Shown here piece by piece: positions 46,469-55,410 of a DNA stretch of 64,000 bases. The DNA is from an uncultured Acetatifactor sp. GTDB lineage: Bacteria > Bacillota > Clostridia > Lachnospirales > Lachnospiraceae. Each line of letters begins with the position of its first letter. The stretch's first letter is position 1. Under the pieces are notes generated by a model, which was given only the letters and a program-made list of their open reading frames with translations, had not been told where the DNA came from and searched no databases. Made by a program: the position numbers and the translations under genes. Where the stretch lies: positions 159,259 through 223,258 of the forward strand of contig CALWRA010000002.1 in the NCBI GenBank assembly GCA_944383825.1, written 5' to 3'.

Positions 46469-46503
46469 ATGTCCACTGAAGCGGATAAGGAGGTATAAAG
46501 ATG
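46469..46503 (+). promoter_or_regulatory. hairpin/mini-ORF leader element before asd (copy 3 of 3)
   Basis: TGTCCAC-TGAA-GCGGATA forms a hairpin with one mismatch and one G-U, followed at once by AAGGAGGTATAAAG and the asd ATG. The frame ATGTCC...TAA (9 codons, MSTEADKEV) ends just before asd. It closely matches the ilvD copy at 25404. Confidence 0.5.
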
Positions 46504-47586
46504 AATGAAAAACTGAAAGTTGGTATTTTAGGCGGAACAGGCATGGTGGGGCAGAGATTTATCTCGCTTTTGGAAAACCATCCCTGGTTCGAGGTGACTA
46601 CTATAGCGGCAAGTTCCCGCTCTGCGGGAAACACCTATGAGGAAGCGGTAGGAGGGCGCTGGAAAATGACCTCTCCCATGCCGGAAGCGGTTAAAAAGCT
46701 TGTTGTAATGAATGTGAATGAAGTGGAAGCTGTGGCTTCTAAGGTTGATTTCGTGTTCAGCGCAGTGGATATGACCAAGGATGAGATTAAGAAAATAGAA
46801 GAGGCATATGCCAAGGCGGAAACTCCCGTGGTATCCAATAACAGCGCTCACAGATGGACCCCCGATGTGCCCATGGTAGTGCCGGAGATCAATCCAGAGC
46901 ACATGAGGGTCATAGATTTCCAGAGGAAGCGTCTGGGCACCGAAAGAGGCTTTGTGGCTGTAAAGCCCAACTGCTCAATCCAGAGCTATGCTCCTGTACT
47001 CACTGCATGGAAGGAATTTGAGCCTTATGAGGTGGTGGCCACTACCTATCAGGCCATTTCCGGAGCAGGCAAAACCTTCCAGGACTGGCCTGAGATGGAG
47101 GGTAATATCATTCCCTATATCGGCGGAGAGGAGGAGAAGAGTGAAAAGGAGCCTCTGCGCATTTGGGGATCCATACAGGATGGAGTAATCGTTCCTGCGG
47201 AGTCTCCTGTGATCACCTGCCAGTGCATCAGGGTGCCTGTTTTGAACGGTCATACGGCGGCGGTATTTGTGAAATTCAGAAAGAAGCCTTCAAAGGAACA
47301 GCTCATTGAAAAGCTGAGAGGCTTCAGCGGAGAGCCTCAGAGGCTACAGCTTCCAAGCGCTCCCAGGCAGTTTATCCAATATCTTGAGGAGGACAACAGA
47401 CCGCAGGTGACCTTGGATGTGGATTATGAAAGAGGTATGGGGATCAGTGTTGGACGTCTGCGGGAGGACTCGGTATATGATTTTAAATTTATAGGGCTGT
47501 CTCATAACACTGTCCGCGGAGCGGCAGGCGGAGCGATTCTTTGTGCGGAGCTTTTAAAGGCACAGGGATATATTGGGAAGCGATAA
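46501..47586 (+). CDS. asd: aspartate-semialdehyde dehydrogenase (archaeal/fungal-like type)
   Basis: 361 residues. It reduces aspartyl phosphate to the semialdehyde, feeding lysine, threonine and methionine. NADP-binding GILGGTGMVGQRF is at residues 8-20 and the catalytic Cys is in PNCSIQS near residue 158. The length and SNNSAHR block fit the archaeal/yeast-like branch. AAGGAGGT lies 7 bases before the ATG, inside the leader element. Confidence 0.94.
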   Translation: MNEKLKVGILGGTGMVGQRFISLLENHPWFEVTTIAASSRSAGNTYEEAVGGRWKMTSPMPEAVKKLVVMNVNEVEAVASKVDFVFSAVDMTKDEIKKIEEAYAKAETPVVSNNSAHRWTPDVPMVVPEINPEHMRVIDFQRKRLGTERGFVAVKPNCSIQSYAPVLTAWKEFEPYEVVATTYQAISGAGKTFQDWPEMEGNIIPYIGGEEEKSEKEPLRIWGSIQDGVIVPAESPVITCQCIRVPVLNGHTAAVFVKFRKKPSKEQLIEKLRGFSGEPQRLQLPSAPRQFIQYLEEDNRPQVTLDVDYERGMGISVGRLREDSVYDFKFIGLSHNTVRGAAGGAILCAELLKAQGYIGKR

Positions 47587-47640
47587 ACCGCATTTACCAG
47601 GGGAAGACAGAATGCCCCTTTGGAGGTGGGGAGACTTACT

Positions 47641-49368
47641 ATGAAGGAATTGCGCTATCAATTGGATTTATTGAAAGCGATGAATCGAAAGCTGGCGGAA
47701 AAGGAGCGTATGTACCGCATGGTCTGCGACACTTCCGCCGATGCTTTTTTATACTGCTCTTTTGAGCAGAATCAAGTTGAAGCCTTGGGGCAGTGGCGGG
47801 ATTTCTTTGATTTTGGCATACGTGAAAGGAAAGAAATTGCGCGGCTGTATGATGCTGTGGATGACTCCTGCTTGTCTTCTCTGCAGGAAGTTCTATTTCC
47901 GGAAAAAACGAAGGAGAAAGTCTTGTCAGCAGAATGTCTGTTAAAAAACAAGGACAAGTGGCTGCAGTTTCGGACGAAAATAAGCTATGACGAAGAAGGA
48001 AATCCCAGGGATAAGGTTGTCTGTATTTCTGATATTACAAAATTCAAAAAGCAAAATGAAGAGCTAACTTACATGGCTTATTATGATGAGCTCACAGGGC
48101 TTTATAACAGGAATTATTTTGTGCGCAGGCTAGAAGAGTTTGTCAGAGAAGCGAAGGAGACCGGTAGCGTTGTAAGCGTTGCGATAATTGATATTGATGA
48201 TTTCCACAAGATAAATGACGGACTGGGAATGGTAATGGGAGATGAGCTTCTGCAGCAGTTTGGGAGCTTTTTGAAGGAGTTGTGCGGCAAGGATATTATT
48301 ATTTGCCATTTGAACAGCGATGTTTATTGCATGGGAATTTATGCTCCCGGGGGCAGGAGCAGCGTGGAGCACATACACGGGATGATTCAGGGGCGTACGG
48401 CCAGACCCTTTCAGCTGAGCAGCGGCCAGGAACTTCAGATTACGGTGAGCGTGGGTGTGGCAGAGTATCCCGAAGCGGCCGTATCGGCCCTGGAACTAAT
48501 GAAATGTGCTGAAATTGTAATGTTTAAGGGTAAGAGCGAGGGCAAAAATACCATAAAATATTTTGCCCCTTCTATTTTGGACGAGTTTCTTCAGTCCGTG
48601 GAGATAGAAGGCCGATTGAGGGAGGCTGTTTCCCGCAAGAATTTCCGGATGTATTTTCAGCCTCAATTCTATACCGGAAATCATAAGCTGAGGGGCGTTG
48701 AGGCTCTTGTCCGCTGGGAAGATTCAGACGGACATATGATAAGTCCCTCTGTGTTTATTCCAATTGCGGAAAAAAACGGTTCCATTGTTCCCCTTGGGAA
48801 CTGGGTGATGGAGCAAAGCGTCAAACAGTTTGCAAGCTGGCGGAAGCTGTACGGCGTTCCCTTTACAATGTCCATAAATATTTCCGCGCTGCAATGTGCG
48901 GAAGAGAAGTTTGTGGATCATATGCTGGAGGTGGTGAAAAGGTATCAGGTAGAACCTTCAGAGATAGAAATAGAGATTACGGAAAGTATTCTGATCGGCG
49001 ATTTTGATATGATGGCGGACAAGCTCACCCAGCTTCACCAGGCCGGCATCAAAATTTCACTGGATGATTTCGGAACGGGCTTTTCCTCTCTGTCTTATTT
49101 AAAAAAGCTTCCAATCGATACCTTGAAGCTGGACAAAAGTTTTGTTGAAACGGTTCTCACGGATTCCGCCTCCAGGATTATCATAGAATCCATTATTCAT
49201 ATGGTGAAATGTCTGGGCTTTGAATCTATTGCGGAGGGAGTGGAGAATGAGCGGCAATGTCAATACCTGCATGCCATAGGGTGCGATGTGGTACAGGGCT
49301 TTCTCTACGGAAAGCCGCAGCCTCCTGAGGGCGTGGAAAAAATTCTCCAGGGGATCTGCACAAAATAG
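47641..49368 (+). CDS. PAS-GGDEF-EAL protein, likely c-di-GMP phosphodiesterase
   Basis: 575 residues. An N-terminal PAS-like region (to about 140) is followed by a GGDEF domain (about 150-310) and an EAL domain (about 325-575). The cyclase signature is degraded to NSDVY near residue 223 (GGDEF expected). The EAL residues are all there: VEALVRW near 353, NISALQ, ITESIL, LDDFGTGFSSLSYL, LKLDKSF, AEGVEN and QGFLYGKP. So it probably hydrolyses c-di-GMP, with the dead GGDEF perhaps as a GTP sensor. No membrane segment is seen. Start at ATG 47641, six bases after GGGGAGA. Confidence 0.88.
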   Translation: MKELRYQLDLLKAMNRKLAEKERMYRMVCDTSADAFLYCSFEQNQVEALGQWRDFFDFGIRERKEIARLYDAVDDSCLSSLQEVLFPEKTKEKVLSAECLLKNKDKWLQFRTKISYDEEGNPRDKVVCISDITKFKKQNEELTYMAYYDELTGLYNRNYFVRRLEEFVREAKETGSVVSVAIIDIDDFHKINDGLGMVMGDELLQQFGSFLKELCGKDIIICHLNSDVYCMGIYAPGGRSSVEHIHGMIQGRTARPFQLSSGQELQITVSVGVAEYPEAAVSALELMKCAEIVMFKGKSEGKNTIKYFAPSILDEFLQSVEIEGRLREAVSRKNFRMYFQPQFYTGNHKLRGVEALVRWEDSDGHMISPSVFIPIAEKNGSIVPLGNWVMEQSVKQFASWRKLYGVPFTMSINISALQCAEEKFVDHMLEVVKRYQVEPSEIEIEITESILIGDFDMMADKLTQLHQAGIKISLDDFGTGFSSLSYLKKLPIDTLKLDKSFVETVLTDSASRIIIESIIHMVKCLGFESIAEGVENERQCQYLHAIGCDVVQGFLYGKPQPPEGVEKILQGICTK

Positions 49369-49384
49369 ACAAGGACGTATATTC

Positions 49385-51445
49385 GTGGGCAAAAAATTAT
49401 TTATAGCGGAAAAACCGAGTGTGGCAAGGGAGTTTGCCAGTGCATTGAAAATCAAAGCAAAATCAATGGACGGCTACATGGAGGGAGAAGAGATCATAAT
49501 TACCTGGTGCGTGGGACATCTGATCACCATGAGCTATCCTGAGGCATATGACGAAAAGTATAAGCGCTGGAGTTTTGACACCATTCCTTTTATTCCGGAG
49601 GAATTTAAGTATGAGGTGATTGAAAGCGCGAGGAAGCAATATAATATCGTGAGCGCTCTGCTTAACCGCAGGGACGTGGAGACGATTTATGTCTGTACTG
49701 ATTCGGGACGGGAGGGAGAGTATATTTACCGTCTCGTAGAGCAAATGGCTCATGTACAGGGAAAACAAAGAAAAAGAGTCTGGATTGATTCCCAGACGGA
49801 GGAAGAAATTTTAAGAGGAATTCGGGAAGCAAGGGATCTGGAGGAATATGATAATTTAAGCTGCGCCGCCTATCTGCGGGCAAAAGAAGATTATCTGATG
49901 GGAATCAATTTTTCCCGGGTTTTGACTCTGAAATACGGCAGAGCAGTGAAGGACTATCTGAATCGTGACCGGGCGGTGATATCCGTAGGACGTGTTATGA
50001 CCTGTGTCCTTGGAATGATCGTCAACAGGGAACGGGAGATACGCGCCTTTGTAAAAACTCCTTTTTACAGAGTTGTGGGGCAGTTCGGAATTCGGGAGAA
50101 AAGCTTTACAGGAGAATGGAAGGCGGTGGAGGGCTCCAAACTATACGCATCTCCCCTGCTGTATAAGGAAAACGGATTTCTGAAAAAAGAGGATGCCGGA
50201 AAGCTGATAGATTACCTGAAAGAGGAACCTGTCGGTGAGATTGTTGTGGACAGCATTGAGCGGAAAAAGGAAACCAAAAATCCGCCTCTGCTATACAATC
50301 TTGCGGAGCTTCAGAATGACTGTTCTAAATATTTTAAAATCAGTCCGGATGAAACGCTGCGCATTGTTCAGGAACTCTACGAAAAAAAGATGGTGACCTA
50401 TCCCAGAACGGATGCCAGAGTGATTTCCAGCGCCGTCGCAAGGGAAATTCACAAAAATATCGGCGGACTGAAAGGTTATGCCAGTACGGCTGAGGCGGCA
50501 GATTGGATTCTTGTTCAGGGAAGATACAAAAATATAGGGAAAACCCGCTATGTGAACGACAAGCAGATTACGGATCACTATGCCATTATTCCCACCGGAC
50601 AGGGATTGAACAATCTGCCCGGTCTGGCTCGTCTGTCCTCCCAGGTATATGAACTTATTGTCAGAAGATTTTTAAGCATTTTTTATCCTTCCGCTGTTTA
50701 TCGGAAATTCGCACTCAGCGTGAAGATAAAGGAGGAAAAATTTTTTGCCGCGTTTAAGGTGCTGGAGGAAGAGGGTTATCTGAAGCTTATGGAATTTTCC
50801 TTTAAAAGCAGAGGAAAAAACGGGACAAAGGAAGAGGGAACAGGCAAAAGCGCTTCAAGGGAAGATACAGGCGTTTCTGATAAGGATGGCGAAACGGAGG
50901 AAAAATGCGACGGTGAAATGCTGAAAATTCTGGCTGGGATCAAAAAGGGCGACAAGGTCTTTGTACAGGGTTATGAAATCAAGGAAGGGGAGACCTCTCC
51001 TCCAAAGCGTTATAACTCCGGAAGCATTATCCTTACCATGGAAAATGCGGGTCAGTTTATTGAGGATGAGGAGCTTCGAGCGCAGATTAAAGGAAGCGGC
51101 ATCGGCACCAGCGCCACCAGAGCGGAAATTTTAAAAAAACTGGTTCATATTGAGTATCTGGCGCTAAATAAAAAGAGTCAAATACTCACCCCCACGTTAA
51201 TGGGAGAGATGGTTTATGATGTGGTAAACAGTTCCATTCGTCCGCTTCTTGACCCCGCTCTGACTGCAAGCTGGGAAAAGGGACTGACTCTAGTGGCGGA
51301 TGGGAAGATTTCTTCTGAGGAGTACATGAGAAAACTTTCAGATTTTGTTACACGCAGGACAAATATTGTAAAACAATTAAACAATCAGAGAACGCTGTAC
51401 GACCAATTTCAGTCGGCAAAGGCTAATTATAATGAAAAACGGTAA
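49385..51445 (+). CDS. topB: DNA topoisomerase III (type IA)
   Basis: 686 residues. Toprim domain KLFIAEKPSVAREFASAL at the start, acidic DSGREGEY near residue 106, and the active-site Tyr in VTYPRTDA near 338. It decatenates DNA through single-strand passage. Zinc fingers typical of topoisomerase I are absent. The start is the GTG at 49385, with AAGGA upstream, just after the previous stop; earlier in-frame codons would overlap the EAL domain. Confidence 0.93.
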   Translation: MGKKLFIAEKPSVAREFASALKIKAKSMDGYMEGEEIIITWCVGHLITMSYPEAYDEKYKRWSFDTIPFIPEEFKYEVIESARKQYNIVSALLNRRDVETIYVCTDSGREGEYIYRLVEQMAHVQGKQRKRVWIDSQTEEEILRGIREARDLEEYDNLSCAAYLRAKEDYLMGINFSRVLTLKYGRAVKDYLNRDRAVISVGRVMTCVLGMIVNREREIRAFVKTPFYRVVGQFGIREKSFTGEWKAVEGSKLYASPLLYKENGFLKKEDAGKLIDYLKEEPVGEIVVDSIERKKETKNPPLLYNLAELQNDCSKYFKISPDETLRIVQELYEKKMVTYPRTDARVISSAVAREIHKNIGGLKGYASTAEAADWILVQGRYKNIGKTRYVNDKQITDHYAIIPTGQGLNNLPGLARLSSQVYELIVRRFLSIFYPSAVYRKFALSVKIKEEKFFAAFKVLEEEGYLKLMEFSFKSRGKNGTKEEGTGKSASREDTGVSDKDGETEEKCDGEMLKILAGIKKGDKVFVQGYEIKEGETSPPKRYNSGSIILTMENAGQFIEDEELRAQIKGSGIGTSATRAEILKKLVHIEYLALNKKSQILTPTLMGEMVYDVVNSSIRPLLDPALTASWEKGLTLVADGKISSEEYMRKLSDFVTRRTNIVKQLNNQRTLYDQFQSAKANYNEKR

Positions 51446-51489
51446 TGGCTGCAGCGTATTATATCGGTTGCTGCGGAAAGGAGAGGGAA

Positions 51490-52158
51490 GTGGAAAATAT
51501 TACTATTTCAGACTTGTTTGACTTAAGAGAAACCATGGCAAAGGAGCTCTTTGACGGGGTGAAATATCCATGGGAAGTGCTTCCAAGAATCCATGATTTT
51601 ATCGTGGAATTAGGGAAAAGGCTTCCCCGGGAGCTTTATGAAGAGAGAGGAGAGAATATCTGGGTGGCAAGAAGCGCATCTGTGGCGCCTACTGCCTGCC
51701 TGAACGGCCCGCTCATTATAGACGAGGAAGCAGAGGTGCGGCATTGTGCTTATATCAGAGGAAATGTAATTGTTGGAAAGGGAACGGTTGTGGGGAATTC
51801 TACAGAACTAAAAAACGTGATTCTTTTCAACAAAGTGCAGGTGCCTCACTATAATTATGTGGGGGACAGCATTTTGGGCTTCAGGGCTCATATGGGAGCA
51901 GGTTCTATCACGTCCAATGTCAAAAGCGATAAAACTCCTGTGACTGTAAAGAATGGAAGCGCTGTTCTGGAGACAGGGCTGAAGAAGATGGGAGCCATGT
52001 TGGGAGACTACGTGGAGGTGGGGTGCAGCAGCGTGCTGAATCCGGGAACCGTAGTATGCAGAAACTCAAATATTTATCCTGTGTCCATGGTCAGGGGAGT
52101 GATTCCAGCCGACAGTATCTTTAAAGCTCCCGGGGAAATTGCTGCCAAAAGGAAATAA
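51490..52158 (+). CDS. left-handed beta-helix (hexapeptide repeat) protein
   Basis: 222 residues. After ~60 helical residues comes a left-handed beta-helix (ARSASVAPTACLNGPLIIDE, EVRHCAYIRGNVIVGKG, CSSVLNPGTVV) like the C-terminal part of GlmU, but with no uridylyltransferase domain. It may be a sugar-nucleotide acyltransferase or a scaffold. AAGGAGAGGG favours the GTG at 51490; an ATG at 51445 overlapping the topB stop (TAATG) would extend it by 15 residues. Confidence 0.75.
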   Translation: MENITISDLFDLRETMAKELFDGVKYPWEVLPRIHDFIVELGKRLPRELYEERGENIWVARSASVAPTACLNGPLIIDEEAEVRHCAYIRGNVIVGKGTVVGNSTELKNVILFNKVQVPHYNYVGDSILGFRAHMGAGSITSNVKSDKTPVTVKNGSAVLETGLKKMGAMLGDYVEVGCSSVLNPGTVVCRNSNIYPVSMVRGVIPADSIFKAPGEIAAKRK

Positions 52159-52161
52159 TCA

Positions 52162-52190
52162 TTGACTTCTTTTCTTCCTTGTTGTATATT
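52162..52190 (+). promoter_or_regulatory. promoter of the ABC_sub_bind lipoprotein gene
   Basis: TTGACT (52162-52167), 17 bases, TATATT (52185-52190). Predicted +1 is near 52197, directly at the start of the octamer array. Confidence 0.65.
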
Positions 52191-52197
52191 TTTTCTA

Positions 52198-52245
52198 GTG
52201 CTAATGTGCACTAACGCATTAATACGTTTGTGCGTTAAAGTATAA
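52198..52245 (+). repeat. tandem octamer array in the importer leader (array 1)
   Basis: Six consecutive 8-base units: GTGCTAAT, GTGCACTA, ACGCATTA, ATACGTTT, GTGCGTTA, AAGTATAA (loose consensus NNGYRTTA). The array starts about at the predicted transcription start and ends just before the ribosome binding site, so most of the leader RNA is repeat. Confidence 0.55.
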
Positions 52246-52264
52246 CAGCAAGGGAGATTTTATT

Positions 52265-53311
52265 ATGAAAAAAACAGCATCCATTCTTCTGGCTGCCGTA
52301 ATGACGGCGTCCATGCTGACTGCGTGCGGTGACAGCAGCGCAACCCAAAGCACGGCCACAACACAGCAATCTACTGCAGATACACAGACAAGCGCTTTAG
52401 AAGGAACACAAGGCTCAGCTTCCGGCGACCAGACTGCCGAAGGGGAAAGCCACAATATTGGAATTATCCAGCTTACGGAGCATGCTGCTCTTGATTCCGC
52501 AAACGAGGGCTTCATTGCTGCACTGGACGCTTCCGGAATCAGTTATGAGGTTGATCAGCAGAATGCCCAAAATGATCAGTCCGCATGCCAAACCATTGCG
52601 ACCAAGCTGGTAAGCGAAAACAATGATCTGATTCTTGCGATTGCAACTCCTGCGGCTCAGGCAGTGGCCGGAGCTACTTCAGATATTCCCATTATCGGAA
52701 CTGCCATCACAGACTTTGCAGAGGCCGGGCTGGTAAATGATAATGCCGCTCCCGGCACCAATGTAACTGGAACCTCTGATTTGACTCCGGTTGCCGAACA
52801 GATTGATCTTCTGACAACGCTTTTGCCTGAGGCCCAGACAGTGGGAATTCTTTACTGCTCTGCGGAAGCGAATTCACAGATACAGGCGGATATGGCTGCA
52901 GCAGCCTGCCAGGAAAAAGGGCTGTCTTATGAAATATTTACAGTTTCCAGCTCAAACGAAATCCAGACTGTGGTTGAATCCATGGTGGGAAGAGTGGATG
53001 CTATTTATGCTCCCACCGATAATACCATTGCGGCAGGAATGTCTACTGTCTCCATGGTCGCAACCGATAATGGTCTGCCCATTATCTGCGGTGAAGCCGG
53101 CATGGTGGAAGCAGGGGGTCTTGCAACCTATGGAATTGACTATTACCAGCTGGGATACCTTGCGGGAGAAATGGCGGTGTCTATTCTTCGGGGTGAGACC
53201 ACTGCAGCAGAAACCCCCATCGGTTATCTGGATGCTTCCCTCTGTGAGCTTACTGTAAATGAAGAGACAGCAGCAGCGCTGGGAATTGACTTATCTTTGC
53301 TGGAACAATAA
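52265..53311 (+). CDS. ABC transporter substrate-binding lipoprotein (ABC_sub_bind/TrpX type)
   Basis: 348 residues. Signal peptide with lipobox LTAC at residues 18-21, a Ser/Thr/Gln-rich linker to about residue 65, then the ABC_sub_bind fold (IGIIQLTEHAALDSANEGF, ATPAAQAVAG, GILYCSAEANS). Relatives bind aromatic or other amino acids or small organic ligands; the ligand cannot be read here, and no T-box precedes it. It works with the permease at 53525 and ATPase at 54442. Confidence 0.88.
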   Translation: MKKTASILLAAVMTASMLTACGDSSATQSTATTQQSTADTQTSALEGTQGSASGDQTAEGESHNIGIIQLTEHAALDSANEGFIAALDASGISYEVDQQNAQNDQSACQTIATKLVSENNDLILAIATPAAQAVAGATSDIPIIGTAITDFAEAGLVNDNAAPGTNVTGTSDLTPVAEQIDLLTTLLPEAQTVGILYCSAEANSQIQADMAAAACQEKGLSYEIFTVSSSNEIQTVVESMVGRVDAIYAPTDNTIAAGMSTVSMVATDNGLPIICGEAGMVEAGGLATYGIDYYQLGYLAGEMAVSILRGETTAAETPIGYLDASLCELTVNEETAAALGIDLSLLEQ

Positions 53312-53318
53312 AAGTGGT

Positions 53319-53346
53319 AAAGGAGCTCCCTTGTAGGAGCTCCTTT
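53319..53346 (+). terminator. terminator after the binding-protein gene
   Basis: AAAGGAGCTCC / GGAGCTCCTTT (53319-53329, 53336-53346), loop 6, with T-run. It separates the lipoprotein gene from the permease. Confidence 0.85.
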
Positions 53347-53396
53347 TGCGTTTGTCTCATATGTACTATTCTTTTTTCCATATTATGAAAAATGAC

Positions 53397-53425
53397 TTGC
53401 GTTTATTGATTAAATTGATTATTAT
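53397..53425 (+). promoter_or_regulatory. promoter of the permease-ATPase unit
   Basis: TTGCGT (53397-53402), 17 bases, TATTAT (53420-53425). Predicted +1 near 53432, two bases before array 2. Confidence 0.45.
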
Positions 53426-53433
53426 ATTCTTTG

Positions 53434-53505
53434 AAGCATTAAAGCGTAGAAGCGTTCAAGTGTGAAAGTATTCACATTGGAAGGTTTTCAAATGTGAAAG
53501 CAAAA
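53434..53505 (+). repeat. tandem octamer array in the importer leader (array 2)
   Basis: Nine 8-base steps: AAGCATTA, AAGCGTAG, AAGCGTTC, AAGTGTGA, AAGTATTC, then weaker ACATTGGA, AGGTTTTC, AAATGTGA, AAGCAAAA. The first five all begin AAGY. A 16-base palindrome TGTGAAAGTATTCACA (53461-53476) is embedded. The array fills the leader up to the ribosome binding site. Confidence 0.6.
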
Positions 53506-53524
53506 GAAAGAGGTATAATTGATT

Positions 53525-54442
53525 ATGAGTGCATTTTTGGTTCAAATGCAGGGAGCGGTATCCCAGGGTATACTTTGGGGGATTATGGTGCTGGGGGTAT
53601 ATATTACCTATAAAGTTCTGGATATTGCAGATCTGACAGTAGACGGGAGCTTTGCCCTGGGAGGCTGTGTCTGTGCGCTTTTGGTTGTAGAAAAGGGCTT
53701 CAATCCTTTTCTGGCTTCGATGCTTGCCCTTTTGGCAGGAGCGCTGGCAGGCCTGGTTACAGGCGCGTTACATACGGCTTTTGATATACCTGCTATTCTG
53801 GCAGGAATTCTGACGCAGCTTGGGCTTTGGTCCATTAACCTGCGGGTAATGGGAAAAAGCAATACTCCCTTTTTGAAGGTAGATACCTTAGTCACTCAGC
53901 TCAGCGATCTGACAGGGCTCTCAAACGGATGGGCAGGTCTGGCTGTAGGCGCGGTAGTGGCAGTGGTTATCATCCTTCTGTTATATTGGTTTTTCGGAAC
54001 GGAGCTTGGCAGTGCCATGCGTGCTACCGGAAATAACGAGGATATGATTCGGGCTCTGGGATGTAACACCAGAATTACAAAAATCATCGCTCTGGCTCTC
54101 AGCAACGGTCTTGTGGGCCTGTCCGGCTCCCTGGTGGCGCAGCAGCAGAAATATGCCGACATCGGCATGGGTACCGGCGCAATCGTAATCGGACTGGCGG
54201 CAATTGTGATCGGAGACGTTCTGATGGGAAGGGCGGTAAGCTTTTGGGCGAAGCTGATTTCGGCAGTTGTGGGAAGCATTGTCTATTTTGTGATTCGGGC
54301 TCTGGTACTGCGCATCGGGCTGGATGCCAATGACATGAAGCTATTCTCGGCAATCTTTGTGGCTCTCGCCCTCTGCATTCCTGTTGCCATGTCCAAATGG
54401 AGGCTGCATAAGGCTTATTCGGAAGATGGAGGGAAACTATAA
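53525..54442 (+). CDS. ABC transporter permease (COG4120-like)
   Basis: 305 residues, about eight membrane segments; VLDIADLTVDGSFALGG near residue 34 and RATGNNEDMIRALGCNT near 170 are typical of permeases paired with ABC_sub_bind proteins. Start: ATG 53525, or TTG 53519, which is better spaced from AAAGAGGT. Its stop overlaps the ATPase ATG (TAATG). Confidence 0.87.
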   Translation: MSAFLVQMQGAVSQGILWGIMVLGVYITYKVLDIADLTVDGSFALGGCVCALLVVEKGFNPFLASMLALLAGALAGLVTGALHTAFDIPAILAGILTQLGLWSINLRVMGKSNTPFLKVDTLVTQLSDLTGLSNGWAGLAVGAVVAVVIILLLYWFFGTELGSAMRATGNNEDMIRALGCNTRITKIIALALSNGLVGLSGSLVAQQQKYADIGMGTGAIVIGLAAIVIGDVLMGRAVSFWAKLISAVVGSIVYFVIRALVLRIGLDANDMKLFSAIFVALALCIPVAMSKWRLHKAYSEDGGKL

Positions 54443-55275
54443 TGTTGAAGATAAGTAATGTATACAAAACCTTTAACAAGGGAACGATCAATGAAAAACG
54501 TGCTTTAAACGGTATTGACCTGGTATTAAAGGATGGAGACTTCGTGACTGTCATAGGAGGCAACGGGGCCGGAAAGTCAACTATGCTGAATATGATAGCG
54601 GGAGTTTATCCTATTGACGCTGGGAAAATTACCATTGACGATATGCTTTTTACGAAGGATGGCGAGGAAAATAAGATTGAGGTGAATATTTCCCGCATGC
54701 CTGAACATTCCCGGGCCAAATATCTGGGCAGAGTGTTCCAGGATCCCATGAAGGGAACGGCTGCCGGGATGGAAATTCAGGAGAATCTGGCGCTTGCCTA
54801 TCGAAGAGGCCGTTCAAGAGGATTAAAGTGGGGAGTCACTAAGGATGAAAAAGAATTTTATCATGAAAAATTAAAAAGCCTAGGGCTGGGGCTGGAGGAC
54901 CGTATGACTTCCAAGGTAGGACTTTTATCGGGCGGCCAGAGACAGGCTCTGACACTGCTCATGGCGACCCTGCAGCAGCCAAGACTTCTGATGCTGGATG
55001 AACATACGGCGGCTCTGGATCCCAAGACGGCGAGAACAGTTCTGGAACTCACTGAAAAAATAATTGACGAAAATCATTTGACCGCTCTGATGGTAACGCA
55101 TAATATGAAGGATGCTATTCGCCTTGGAAACCGCCTTATCATGATGCACGAAGGGAAAATCATATACGATATTTCGGGTGAAGAAAAAAAATCGCTGCGG
55201 GTATCTGATCTTCTGGCAAAATTTGAAGAGGTCAGCGGAGCTGAATTTGCCAATGACCGAATGATGCTGGCATAA
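54442..55275 (+). CDS. ABC transporter ATPase (COG1101-like)
   Basis: 277 residues. Walker A GGNGAGKST near residue 40, signature LLSGGQRQALTLLMA near 155, Walker B LLMLDEHTAALDP near 176 (His replaces the usual Pro after Glu, as in this subfamily), H-loop VTHNMKDA. Cytoplasmic motor of the importer. Terminator 44 bases downstream. Confidence 0.9.
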   Translation: MLKISNVYKTFNKGTINEKRALNGIDLVLKDGDFVTVIGGNGAGKSTMLNMIAGVYPIDAGKITIDDMLFTKDGEENKIEVNISRMPEHSRAKYLGRVFQDPMKGTAAGMEIQENLALAYRRGRSRGLKWGVTKDEKEFYHEKLKSLGLGLEDRMTSKVGLLSGGQRQALTLLMATLQQPRLLMLDEHTAALDPKTARTVLELTEKIIDENHLTALMVTHNMKDAIRLGNRLIMMHEGKIIYDISGEEKKSLRVSDLLAKFEEVSGAEFANDRMMLA

Positions 55276-55318
55276 AAAGCACACAGTAAAGGAGGTCATT
55301 TGGGACCGAATGTTTAAA

Positions 55319-55361
55319 AAGTCCTTGGTTCTGCTTAAATGAAAGAGAGCCAGGGGCTTTT
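55319..55361 (+). terminator. terminator of the permease-ATPase unit
   Basis: AAGTCCTTGGTTCT pairs with AGAGCCAGGGGCTT using three G-U pairs (55319-55332, 55346-55359), then T-run. Confidence 0.7.
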
Positions 55362-55410
55362 CCGATTTATGACAGTAGGAAATTCGCAAAATGTGATTCC
55401 TATTGTTCTA

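Noticed and set aside
53434..53505. Classical TRAP binding site
   Set aside because: AAG triplets are 5 bases apart and start a longer unit; TRAP needs (G/U)AG every 2-3 bases.
55288..55317. Five-codon frame after AAAGGAGGT
   Set aside because: Ribosome site is good but a 5-codon TTG frame before a terminator has no other support.
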